A stretch of 37,938 nucleotides of DNA, from NCBI GenBank assembly GCA_011389885.1, contig JAABTK010000047.1, forward strand, positions 1 through 37,938. Reading direction: 5' to 3'. The notes beneath the pieces were generated by a model, which was not told the origin of the DNA, searched no databases, and saw only the letters and a program-made list of their open reading frames with translations. Origin of the DNA: Gammaproteobacteria bacterium (lineage in GTDB: Bacteria > Pseudomonadota > Gammaproteobacteria > Chromatiales > Chromatiaceae). The translations under genes were made by a program, and so were the position numbers. This document shows, in pieces, positions 23,595-33,982 of this stretch (the stretch's first letter is position 1; every line of letters begins with the position of its first letter).

Positions 23595-23665
23595 CGGCCG
23601 TTGGAGTACGGCCCTTGGGCTGTGCGCTCTGGCCCGCACACGCCAAGGCGTGTACTCCAATGCGC
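23595..23665 (+). repeat. Dispersed element, fragment of the 3' part
   Basis: GTCCGGCCGTTGGAGTACGG, CCCTTGGGCTGTGCG and AAGGCGTGTACTCC match the right half of the composite element, with the dyad partly decayed. It lies in the 210-bp gap between two convergent genes, where nothing else is seen. Confidence 0.55.
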
Positions 23666-23706
23666 TCGCCCAACCGCCGCGCATGCTCGGGTCGGGGCGA
23701 CGCCGA

Positions 23707-24654
23707 TCAGCGGGTCGGGTTGCCGGAGGCGAGGTCGGCGCTGGCGAAGAATTCCGGGTCCATGACCTCGATGAAGCGTTTGGCCTGGGGCGAGAGGAAT
23801 TTGCCGCGGCGCAAGACCAGGCCGTAGCTGCGGTCGGGAAAGTAATCGGACAGCGGGATGCGCGCGACCTTTTCGCCGCCGCTTAGGCAGACATCGGAGA
23901 CGATGGAGATGCCCATGCCGAGTTCGACGTATTTCTTGATCACCTCCCAGCCGCCGGCCTCTAGGGTGACCCGATAGTTGGCGTTGTGCTGATTGAACAC
24001 CAAATCCACCATGCGCCAGGTGCTGAGGTGGCGCGGCGGCAGGATCAGGCCGTAGGGGCTGATTTCGTGCAGGGTCACGCTTTGGCGCTCGGCGAGGGGG
24101 TGGTCCGGCGGCGTGATCAGCACGGTTTGGTAGTTGAACACCGGGCGATAGATGATGTCGTCCGGCACCTCCAGCATGGAGCCCACGGCGAAGTCCACCT
24201 CGTCCGCCCGCATTAACGCCATGCCGTCGCGGCCGGTCACGTTGTGCAACGAAAGCCGTATTTTGGGGTAGAGGCGGGCGAATTGCCGCAAGGCATCGGG
24301 CAGGATGTACAGGATCGTGGACTCGCCCGCGGCGATGTTCAGCTCGCCGGACTCCAAGCTGCCGATTTGGGCGATAAAGGCCTCGTGCAGGCCGTCGATG
24401 CCCTCCACCAGGGGTTGCGCCAGTTTGTATAGGGTGTGGCCCTCGGGGGTGAGCTTGATCTTGGGGCCGCGGCGCTCGAACAGCGTGGTTTCCAATTCCC
24501 GCTCCAGGGCCTGGATTTGCAGCGAGACCGTGGGTTGGCTCAGGAACAGCCGCTCCGCCGCCTCGCTCACGCTCTGCGTTTGGGCCGCGTTGCAGAAGGC
24601 CCGCAACTGCTTGAGTCGGTTCTGTTTGTAATAGGGGGGGCTGGGTGAGGACAT
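23707..24654 (-). CDS. LysR-family transcriptional regulator
   Basis: The 315-aa protein has the LysR winged helix-turn-helix at its N-terminus (about 12-75; LKQLRAFCNAAQTQSVSEAA, LFLSQPTVSLQIQALE, LFERRGPKIKLTPEG) and an effector-binding domain (about 100-300; LNIAAGESTILYILP, VDFAVGSM, GMGISIVSD). Its shape is close to the CysB/Cbl group of sulfur-metabolism regulators, but I cannot assign a co-inducer. No target operon is divergent within 500 bases, which is unusual for the family. A -35/-10 pair and a T-N11-A dyad lie just upstream, consistent with self-control. Confidence 0.88.
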   Translation of the reverse strand: MSSPSPPYYKQNRLKQLRAFCNAAQTQSVSEAAERLFLSQPTVSLQIQALERELETTLFERRGPKIKLTPEGHTLYKLAQPLVEGIDGLHEAFIAQIGSLESGELNIAAGESTILYILPDALRQFARLYPKIRLSLHNVTGRDGMALMRADEVDFAVGSMLEVPDDIIYRPVFNYQTVLITPPDHPLAERQSVTLHEISPYGLILPPRHLSTWRMVDLVFNQHNANYRVTLEAGGWEVIKKYVELGMGISIVSDVCLSGGEKVARIPLSDYFPDRSYGLVLRRGKFLSPQAKRFIEVMDPEFFASADLASGNPTR

Positions 24655-24684
24655 CTTTTGCTCTTTTCACTATTATGACGCTTA

Positions 24685-24715
24685 ATGATAAGGATATTAT
24701 CTATTAGTTCAATAG
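24685..24715 (-). promoter_or_regulatory. Promoter and T-N11-A operator of the LysR gene
   Basis: On the minus strand TTGAAC (24712-24707) and TATCAT (24690-24685) are 16 bases apart and initiate toward ATG 24654. The dyad CTATT-AGTTC-AATAG (24701-24715) contains the LysR-type T-N11-A spacing and covers the -35, which would allow negative autoregulation. The stretch is AT-rich against a high-GC background. Confidence 0.6.
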
Positions 24716-24931
24716 CGAATATAGTATTTTCCCCCGAAAACCCGGGAGGCGGCAGGCGCCGAACGGTTTTTTCGTTGCCGAAGGCGCCGGCGCCGAGACC
24801 CGGGCTCAGGGCCTGTTGCCCCGGTCCGCCGCTGCGGCGGGCTTGCGAAGGGATTCGGCCCAAATCAACCCTGACGGTCCCCCGGCATGCCTCGATGCCG
24901 CGCTTGCGAACGCGCCGATGCGCCACCACTC

Positions 24932-25095
24932 TAATACGCCTGCGCACCAATATCGGAAACCACGCCATCTAGGAACGCAGAGGGCGCCGAGGACCGCAGG
25001 ACGCGCGGCGGGGGGTGTTTCCTCGTCCCCGCGCCCCGGCGAAGCCTAGCCGCCTGCGGCCCAGTGCTCGGGCTGTGGTTTTTTTCCGTGTCAAA
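24932..25095 (+). repeat. Dispersed element, shortened copy
   Basis: TACGCCTGCGCACCAATATC, GGAAACCACGCCATCTAGG and ACGCAGAGGGCGCCGAGG match the left part, and CTAGCCGCCTGCGGCCC...GCTCGGGCTGTGG the right part, of the composite element, with an internal deletion. It occupies the middle of the 523-bp gap before 25178. The rest of the gap (24716-24931) shows no gene. Confidence 0.6.
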
Positions 25096-25177
25096 CAATC
25101 TTCACGCGCCCCCGGTACCCTGGGGGATGCGAGCGGCGGCCCCGCGGGGGCCTGTGACAACCTTTTTGGGAGGATAG

Positions 25178-25963
25178 ATGGCAGTTTCGGCTGAAGTTTT
25201 TGCTGGCCGCTTGAAAGAAGCCTTGGTGCGGGCGGTGATTTGGGGCTTCGTCGGGGTGTTGTTCGGCAGCCTGTTCTTGATTGCCATGGAAATCCTGCGT
25301 TTTCGGGGCCTGGAGACGGGGGTCGCGGTGGCCGCCGGGATGATCGCCGGGGCGATTAGTGCGTTAATCTACGGCAGCATGCGGTTGGCGGTGATCGTGG
25401 CGGCCGTGTGTTCGGTGGTGAGCGTGGTGTTGCTGATGCGTTCCGCCGCCGGTTTGACGCCCTCGTTCGTACTGCTCGTCGCGGCCGGTTTCGGGGCCGT
25501 GATCGGGGCCCTGTATGGTTGGCTGGCCCGCACCTCTCGGGTGTTTCGGGCGGATGCCAAGGCGCTGGCGGGGGCCTTCGCCGGATTGCTGGTGTCTGCG
25601 GTGTACTATGGCCTGACATCGGCCGCGGACCTGCGCCCGCCGATCGCGCTGTCCGCCGGGGTTTTGTGCCCGCTGGTGGGCGGGGTCTATGTCTGGGTGG
25701 CGCCCGTTTTCATCCGCTGGTTCGCCAATCTGCTGCCCCCCGCTGGCGACGGCGCCGTGGTGGGGGCCGGGGTGGCGGCCTATGTGGGGTTGGGCATGTG
25801 GCTGGTGGCGGGCTATATCAGCCCCGAAATCACCGGCGCCTTCGGCGGCTTGAATGAAGAAATCATGCGGCAACTGCCCGGGGTCGCCCTAGCAGGCCTC
25901 ACGGGCGGCGCACTGGCGGGTTTTACCGGCGGCATGCTGGGGCGCGGCTGGCAGGATCTTTGA
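25178..25963 (+). CDS. Polytopic membrane protein of unknown function
   Basis: The 261-aa protein is mostly hydrophobic with about seven predicted helices (around 18-38, 47-67, 68-86, 93-112, 125-145, 155-180 and 195-215) and glycine-rich helix faces (AGMIAGAISALIYG, GAVVGAGVAAYVGLG, LAGLTGGALAGFTGGMLG). I do not recognise a family; it has no transporter or enzyme signature that I can see. GGGAGG (25168-25173) is a good ribosome site for ATG 25178. It appears to be single or to lead the 716-aa gene, but a 208-base gap with its own palindrome argues for separate control. Confidence 0.75.
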   Translation: MAVSAEVFAGRLKEALVRAVIWGFVGVLFGSLFLIAMEILRFRGLETGVAVAAGMIAGAISALIYGSMRLAVIVAAVCSVVSVVLLMRSAAGLTPSFVLLVAAGFGAVIGALYGWLARTSRVFRADAKALAGAFAGLLVSAVYYGLTSAADLRPPIALSAGVLCPLVGGVYVWVAPVFIRWFANLLPPAGDGAVVGAGVAAYVGLGMWLVAGYISPEITGAFGGLNEEIMRQLPGVALAGLTGGALAGFTGGMLGRGWQDL

Positions 25964-26054
25964 CCGCAATCGCGGCAAGCCCCCGCGATCCGGAAAATCG
26001 GGGTCCGCCGAGGCCAGCTTGGCGTTGCAGCGCGGCGCAGTATCCTTTACCTTA

Positions 26055-26068
26055 ACCACCACGGTGGT
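26055..26068. promoter_or_regulatory. Perfect palindrome upstream of the 716-aa gene
   Basis: ACCACC-AC-GGTGGT is a 6+6 bp perfect dyad about 104 bases before ATG 26172. It looks like an operator for a dimeric regulator. The centre is too tight for a good RNA hairpin, and no U-run follows, so a terminator is unlikely. No clear promoter hexamers are placed around it. Confidence 0.4.
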
Positions 26069-26171
26069 CCGTCGCCTTTGCCGGGGGCGGGTCTGTCTGT
26101 CTGCAAATCACCTGGGTCCTTAGAAGCCGCTTGATGCCCGCAACCCATTTCATTTCTTCGAGTCTCGCGCA

Positions 26172-28322
26172 ATGAAGGAAAATCCGCTAAAGGAATTGGG
26201 CATCGACACCCAGGATCCTGCAATGGAGGACGAGCGTTTCGCCCAGTTGCTGCTGACGCACTTCCCGCGGGCGCTGAGTCTCGCCGTGAGCCGTCCCGGC
26301 GAGGGCAATGAAAGCGCGCTCGGCGTGGTGGTGGCGAATGCCATGCGCGCGGTGAAGCGCAGCGATCACCTTGAAAACAAGAAAAAGGTGGTGGCCTACC
26401 TGTTGCGGGGGCTCAATCGCAAGGCCCGCGTGGCGCCCAGTATTCAACCGGTGGCCGACCAGGTGCGGGCCGAGGCCGGGGCCTTGGTTGCGGGCGGTGC
26501 GCAAAAGCCGGCGGGGGAGGCGCAAAAGCCCCCGGCGGCCAAGGCCCCTGCCGGGCCGGCGCAATTCAAGCTTTCGAGCACGGTGGCCGGGGCGACGAGT
26601 TTCGGCAAGTCGCCGCGCGGCGGGGGGCGAAAAACGCCGCCTGCGCAGGCCCCGGCCGCGGCGGATGCCTCCGGCATTGCGTTCACGCCCCAAACCTCGC
26701 CAGCCCCGGCCAAGTCCGAGCCTGCGGCCAGCCCGCCGCCGCCGAGGCGGCTGAAGCCAGGGGCCGGGACGGCCGGCGGAATGCTGCTGACCGAGCTGGA
26801 ATTGACCAGCGAGCAACTGCGCGAGCTGCAACGCCAAGTCGTTTCCAAGGTCCGGCGCCTGCCGGCGGATCCCCGCTCCAAATCCATCTTCCACAGCATT
26901 CAGCAAATGTTTGCTCAGTTGGATGAGGCCGAGCTGGTAGGCAAGCGGGGGACCGCGGTGTTCAAGGAGGAGAAGCAGCGCCTGCACGAGGCGCTGGTGC
27001 ATGACCTGCGCCTGCTCTCCGGCGCCTTCCTGGCCAATAACCTGGCGCGCGATTGGCTGGAGGTGTATCTCAAGCACCAAGAAGGCGCCTACATCCGCAA
27101 CTACGACTCTCGCGACCTGCCGATCCTGTTGCCCGGACACCAGGAATTCACCGCCCAGGTGGTGGAAAACCTCGAAGGCAAGGGGCCCACCATGGTCAAG
27201 GAGGGCAACCATATCTTCGTGGTGGCGCCGCCGCCCACTGTGGGCGACATCAGCGGCTTTAATTTGGATCGCATCTTTAGCGGCGACGTGATCCCGGTGC
27301 CCGCCTCCAAGCCCACCGCCAAGCAAAAGGCGGTGGTCACCGAGCTATCGCGGCGGCTGATCACCCTGGCCCCGCTCGAAGGCCGGCCGGGCAAGCTGTT
27401 GAAGGTGGTGAACGACTACGTATACGAAATCAAGAACGACCTGCTGTATTCCGACTTGGTCAACATCGACTCGGAAAAGCCTTTCGAGTATCTCGACGAG
27501 CACAAGACCGAGCAACTGGTGCAGCAACTCGGCGGCAAGCTCAGCGGACTGCCCTTTCGGATGCGCACCCTGGTGTTCTCCAAGCTGGAGGAGCTGGCGG
27601 GGGAACTTAAGGAAACATCCAACGAAGGCGATCAACAGGCGGCGGCCCAGCGGGTGAAGCTGCTGGTAAACATGCGCATCCCCGAGACCCTGCAAGACGT
27701 GGACGGTCTCTACCTGGAGCCGCTGGAAGACGCCGGGGCCGAGGTCGGCGACCTGCGCAAGCGCATCGACCTATTCAAGGAGCAGCTCAGCTATTATCAC
27801 CTGATCCTGGAAAAGTCGTTTGATTGGCAGGCCGAAGGCGGCGCCTTGAGCGATCAAATCAAGGGCGCGTACCAAAAACACTTCGGCCAGTTGTACGACG
27901 CGCAAAAGAGCCTGAGCAAGCTCCAGCACCAAGTCCGCATTTGGATGTGGATGAAATACCTGCCCGGGGCCAACAACATGGCCGACGGCCGGCTGCAACA
28001 ACTGGTGCAAGAGGTGGAAAAGTCGCGTGAGCGCCCGGCGCGAGACCTGCTGATCCTGGTGCATAGTCTGCTCAAGCAAACCCCGCGCATCGTGCATGTA
28101 GGCGAGCGCAAGGGCATGAAGCGGATCATCGGCGAAGACGGCGAACAATCCACCGTGTTCGTCACCTATATCGTGTACGCAGTAGGGCGGGGCGAACACG
28201 GCCTGAACGACCTCCCCGTATTGCTGGAGATCCCGGTGTCCTCCGCCTCCAATGTGCTGCAAGTCGTGGACAAGGAACTAATGGAGAAAATCCTCAAGAC
28301 CGTCGAAGAGACCGGCGGGTGA
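26172..28322 (+). CDS. Large soluble protein of unknown function
   Basis: The 716-aa protein is not one I can name. Residues 1-95 are helical and charged (ERFAQLLLTHFPRALSLAV, NKKKVVAYLLRGLNRKA). Residues 100-215 are a low-complexity Ala/Pro/Lys-rich linker. Residues 220-716 form a long, mostly helical region with conserved-looking blocks (FLANNLARDWLEVYL, RDLPILLPGHQEF, LFKEQLSYYHLILEKSFDW, RPARDLLILVHSLLKQTPRI). It ends in a compact alpha/beta part (VGERKGMKRIIGEDGEQS, VFVTYIVYAV, DLPVLLEIPVSSAS). There is no signal peptide, transmembrane helix, Walker motif or zinc motif. The layout suggests a scaffold or a partner of a larger machine. The ribosome site is weak. Confidence 0.75.
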   Translation: MKENPLKELGIDTQDPAMEDERFAQLLLTHFPRALSLAVSRPGEGNESALGVVVANAMRAVKRSDHLENKKKVVAYLLRGLNRKARVAPSIQPVADQVRAEAGALVAGGAQKPAGEAQKPPAAKAPAGPAQFKLSSTVAGATSFGKSPRGGGRKTPPAQAPAAADASGIAFTPQTSPAPAKSEPAASPPPPRRLKPGAGTAGGMLLTELELTSEQLRELQRQVVSKVRRLPADPRSKSIFHSIQQMFAQLDEAELVGKRGTAVFKEEKQRLHEALVHDLRLLSGAFLANNLARDWLEVYLKHQEGAYIRNYDSRDLPILLPGHQEFTAQVVENLEGKGPTMVKEGNHIFVVAPPPTVGDISGFNLDRIFSGDVIPVPASKPTAKQKAVVTELSRRLITLAPLEGRPGKLLKVVNDYVYEIKNDLLYSDLVNIDSEKPFEYLDEHKTEQLVQQLGGKLSGLPFRMRTLVFSKLEELAGELKETSNEGDQQAAAQRVKLLVNMRIPETLQDVDGLYLEPLEDAGAEVGDLRKRIDLFKEQLSYYHLILEKSFDWQAEGGALSDQIKGAYQKHFGQLYDAQKSLSKLQHQVRIWMWMKYLPGANNMADGRLQQLVQEVEKSRERPARDLLILVHSLLKQTPRIVHVGERKGMKRIIGEDGEQSTVFVTYIVYAVGRGEHGLNDLPVLLEIPVSSASNVLQVVDKELMEKILKTVEETGG

Positions 28323-28324
28323 GG

Positions 28325-28520
28325 CGCGCCGTAACGCACCACCCGGGCTAAGCGCTGAGGGCTTTAATCAAATAACGCAAAGACCGCCAAGGAGGCGCAA
28401 AGGACGCCAAGGCGAAATAAGACCCCGAGACTCCGCGAAGCAAAAACGCGTGGCTATTCGTGGTTCCTCTCCTTAAACACGGATAAAATTCGCGTCCATT
28501 CGCGGTTCAATGGTCCATTT
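28325..28520 (-). repeat. Diverged inverted copy of the 210-bp repeat
   Basis: On the minus strand this reads AAGGAGAGGAACCACGAATAG, TCTCGGGGTCTTATTTCGCC, CTTGGCGGTCTTTGCG, AAAGCCCTCAGCGCTTAGCC and GGTGCGTTACGGCGCG, the same order as one unit at 13571-13990. It fills the gap between the 716-aa gene and recD. A GC-rich stretch and six Ts at 28537-28560 (plus strand) could end the 716-aa transcript, but the stem I can draw is only four pairs, so I do not call it. Confidence 0.7.
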
Positions 28521-28559
28521 CGCCTCGCTCCCGCACGGGCCTCAGCGGCCGGGGTTTTT

Positions 28560-30382
<1,823 letters not shown>

Positions 30383-30383
<1 letters not shown>

Positions 30384-33300
30384 CAGGCGGCCTCCTCGGC
30401 GATGGCGGCGTCCAGGGCCTGGATCAGGGCCGCGGGCGGGCGGTCGAAATGCACCCCGTAGGCCGCGCCGTGTTGCGCCCGCATGCCGCGCAGGAACAGG
30501 TAATAGACGCCGCCGCAATGGCGTTCGTAATCGTAGTCCGGCAAGCGGCTTTGCAGCAGGCGATGCAGGGCCAGGGTATAGAGCAGGTATTGCAGGTAAT
30601 AGCCCTCGTGCAGCACCGCCGCGGCCAGCGCGGGCGGGGCGTATGCGGCGAGTTCGTCGCCCAGCCAGTTGGATTTGTAGTCGGCCACGAAATAGCGCCC
30701 CTGGTGTTCAAAGATTAAATCGATAAAACCGCGCAGGTAGCCGCTTACGGGGTCGAAGTCGAGGCCCTGAAGGGCCTGATCGAGCCCGGGGAAGGCGGCG
30801 CCCCAATGGGTTTGCAACAGTTGCCTGAGCCCCGGGGCGCTGAGCCGGCCCAGCGGGTAGTGAAACTCCATCTCCACCAGCCTTTGCCCCGGGCGCAGGC
30901 CGCGCAGGGTGAAGCCGGCGGCGTCCAGCGGGGTGTCGAGCACCTGGGCCGTCATCTCCGCCGCCACCGGGACCCATTCGGGCTCGAAGCCGAAGCGGTG
31001 CAGCATGGCGCTGGCGAGGGCGTGGATCTCGTCGGCCGCGGGGGCGGTGAAGTCCAGGCGCTCGAACAGGCTATGCAGGCAGGTGCCGGCGCGGCTGCCG
31101 CGGGGGAAGCCGAAGATATCCCGACCCGGCGCGCGCGGGGGCGGCTCGGGCTCGGGGCCGGTGACGGCGTCATAGTCCGGCAGCTCCACCGCCAGTTGAT
31201 GCACCGAGCGGGCCAAACGGGTGAAGCTGGTGATTTGGTTGCGCAGGGCCAGGGGGCGCCCCAATCGCCGCGGGCCGCCGGAAAGGTCGCGCTGCTGCCC
31301 GCCGGCGTAGCGCCCCGGATGGACCTCGGGTGCGAGGGTGCGCAGGGCCCCGCCGGCGGGCTCGGCCAGCACCTCCAAGCGCCCCTCCAATTCCGCGGGG
31401 GTGCGGCCTTTGAAGCGCGTGCGCAGGTCTTGCACCAGCTCCGGCGGCTCCTCCTCGGGCGCGTGCAGCAACCAGCCCAGGGGCGAAGAGCCGGCTTGGC
31501 TGATCGGCCCCCACGCCAGGTAACAGCGGTGCACCGCCCGGGTGATGCCCACATAGGCCAGCCGCAGGGCCTCGGCCAGCTCCTCGCGCTGGGCCTGGGT
31601 GCGGGCCGCGTCCCACTGCTCCGACCCCAGATCGAGCACCGCCTGGCCGCTGTCGGGGCGGTGATACAACAGGCTCTCCTGTTCGTCCTGGGCATAGGCC
31701 TTGCCGTCCCACAGGAAGGGGCAAAACACCACCGCGTATTGCAGCCCCTTGGACCTGTGGATGGTGACGATCTGCACCAGGTCCTCATCGCTCTCCAGCC
31801 GCAGTTCCGCGTCCTCGCCCGGGCCGCCCCCGAGGCCTTGGCGCATCAACGCCAGCCACTTCACCAGCCCCTCGGCCCCGGCCTGCTCCAGGCTGGCCTG
31901 TTGATTCAGCAGCTCCAGCAGGTGGTGCAGGTTGGTGAGTCGTCGCTCGCCGTCGGTCAGGCGCAGCAGCCGGCCGGCCACCCCCCGCTGCTGTAGCAGC
32001 CGGCGGATCATCGGGTAAAAGCCGCGCTGTCGCCATTGGTCGTGGGCCTCGGCAAAGCCGGCCATCTCCTGCTCCAGCGCCCGTTCATCCTCGCCCAGCC
32101 GGTGCAGGTCGCGGCCGTTGCAGCCCAACAGGCGAGAGGCCAGGGCGGTGCGCACCAGGCGTTCGTCGGCGGGGTTTAACAGCGCATGCAGCAGGCGCTC
32201 CAGCTCCATCGCCTCTTCGGAGTCGAACACGCTCTGGGACGAGCGCTGCACGCTATGCATGCCGCGCCGGCGCAGGGCCTCCTGCATCGCCGCGCCCTGG
32301 GTGTGGGAGCGCACCAGCACCGCAATCTCCCCCGCCTGCAAGGGGCGCTCGCCGATGCGGATCGCGCCGTCCGCGGCCCCTTGCAGCAGGCGCGCGATCT
32401 CGCCGGCCGCCAGCTCGTTGGACAGGGCCTGGGCGTCAGCCTTGTTCAGCGGCTTGCCCTTTTCGCCCGCGGGCAGCAGCCAGATATCCAGCCCGCCCGC
32501 GGGTGCCTGGTCTTCACACAACAGCGGGCGCTCGGGCTTATCCGCCGGGGTGGCGGGATCGAAGCCGATGGCCTCGAACAGAAAAGACCGCGGCTGGTCG
32601 AAGAGCTGGTTGAAGGCCTTGATCACCGCCGGCTCCGAGCGCCAGTTGCGGCGCAGGGTGTATTGGCTGGCGGCGTCGCCGCGGGCCTTGAGGTAGGCGA
32701 AGATGTCCGCCCCGCGAAAGCTGTAGATGGCCTGTTTGGGGTCGCCCACCAGGAATAGCGGACAGTCTTCGCCCTTATAGATGCGGCTGAAAATGGCGTA
32801 TTGCAGCGGGTCCGTGTCCTGGAACTCATCGATCAGCGCGGCGCCGAAGCGTCGCCGCACCGCCGCCGCCAGGTGTTCGCCGCCCTCGGCCTCCAGGGCC
32901 GCCGCCACCCGCAGCAGCATGTCGTCAAAGGCCATCTGCCCGGCGCGGGCCTTGCGCTCGGCCAGCTCCTGGTCCAGGTAATGCAGCAGCCGTCGTTTGA
33001 GGCGCCGCAGGGCCTGCTCGATCTGCGGGGCCAGCTCGTTCCAGGCCGCCAGATAGGCCTCGCACAGATCGAAAAAGGCATGGGTCGGGGCCGGGGCGCA
33101 GTTCTTCTTCAACGCGGCTTCGAGTTCGCCCTGGGAGAATTTGAAGAACTCTTTGAAGGGCTCCAGCCCCTCCCCGGCGAGGAACTGCGCCATCTCGTCC
33201 AGCCATTTCTCGCGGGAGGCGGGGCGGTACTTGTTGCCGTTCAGGCAGGTGTTATCCAAGAAGGATTGCTCCACGGCGGCCCGGTCCTCATCCCAGCAGG

Positions 33301-33982
33301 CGGCGAGGCGTTGGCGGACCTGTCGCGCCGCCGTAATGGCCTCTTCGAGCCCAGGGGGGGCCGCCTCGCCGCCCTCAATCTGCAAATAGGGCCGGTTTAA
33401 GTGTCCCGCCACCGATTTCAGCAGGGTCTCGGCGGTGAGCCCGCCTTGCTGCATTTCAGCCGCAAGCCGCGGCGGCAGGTCCTGCACATGCAGCCGCCAA
33501 AAGTCGTCCAGCGCCCCTTGCAGCAGCTCGCTGACGTCGGGGATCACCTCGGCGTCGAAGCGTTGGCCGCTCTCGAAGGCGTTTTCCTGCAACACCCGCT
33601 GGCAAAAGCCGTGGATGGTGAAGATGGCCGCGCGGTCGAAGCCGAGGATGGCCTGGCGCAACCGCCGCAGGGCGATGTCGCGCTCGGGCAGCACGGCGAG
33701 AAAGAGCCCCTCCCGCACCTTTTCGTTGTCGGGGTTGTTGTTGATTTCTGCCTCGGCCTCCACCAGCCGGGTGCGGATGCGCTCCCGCAACTCGGCGGTG
33801 GCGGCCTCGGTGAAGGTGACCACCAAGATCGACTCCACCGGCCGGCCCTGTTCCACCACCAGGCGCAGAAAAAGCCCGGCGATGGTGAAGGTCTTGCCGG
33901 TGCCGGCGCTGGCCTCGATCAGACCGATGCCCTCCAGCGCCACCTGCGGGATGTTCAGCGCTTGCATGGCCGTGGTGCTCAT
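30383..33982 (-). CDS. recB: RecB, exodeoxyribonuclease V beta subunit
   Basis: The 1199-aa protein combines a UvrD-type 3'-5' helicase with a RecB nuclease domain. Helicase motifs are ASAGTGKT (24-31), TFTEAATAELRERI, DEFQDTDPLQY, VGDPKQAIYSFRGAD, TIHRSKGLQYAVVF and YVGITRAVHRCYL. The C-terminal nuclease shows GTCLHSLFERLD and GFIDLIFEH...YFVADYKSNWLG, which includes the catalytic Asp and DYK residues. The length matches E. coli RecB. ATG 33982 overlaps the recC stop (ATGA). An upstream in-frame ATG would lie inside recC and is rejected. The same subunit carries both motor and nuclease, so single-strand loading of RecA and attack on linear DNA depend on it. Confidence 0.95.
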
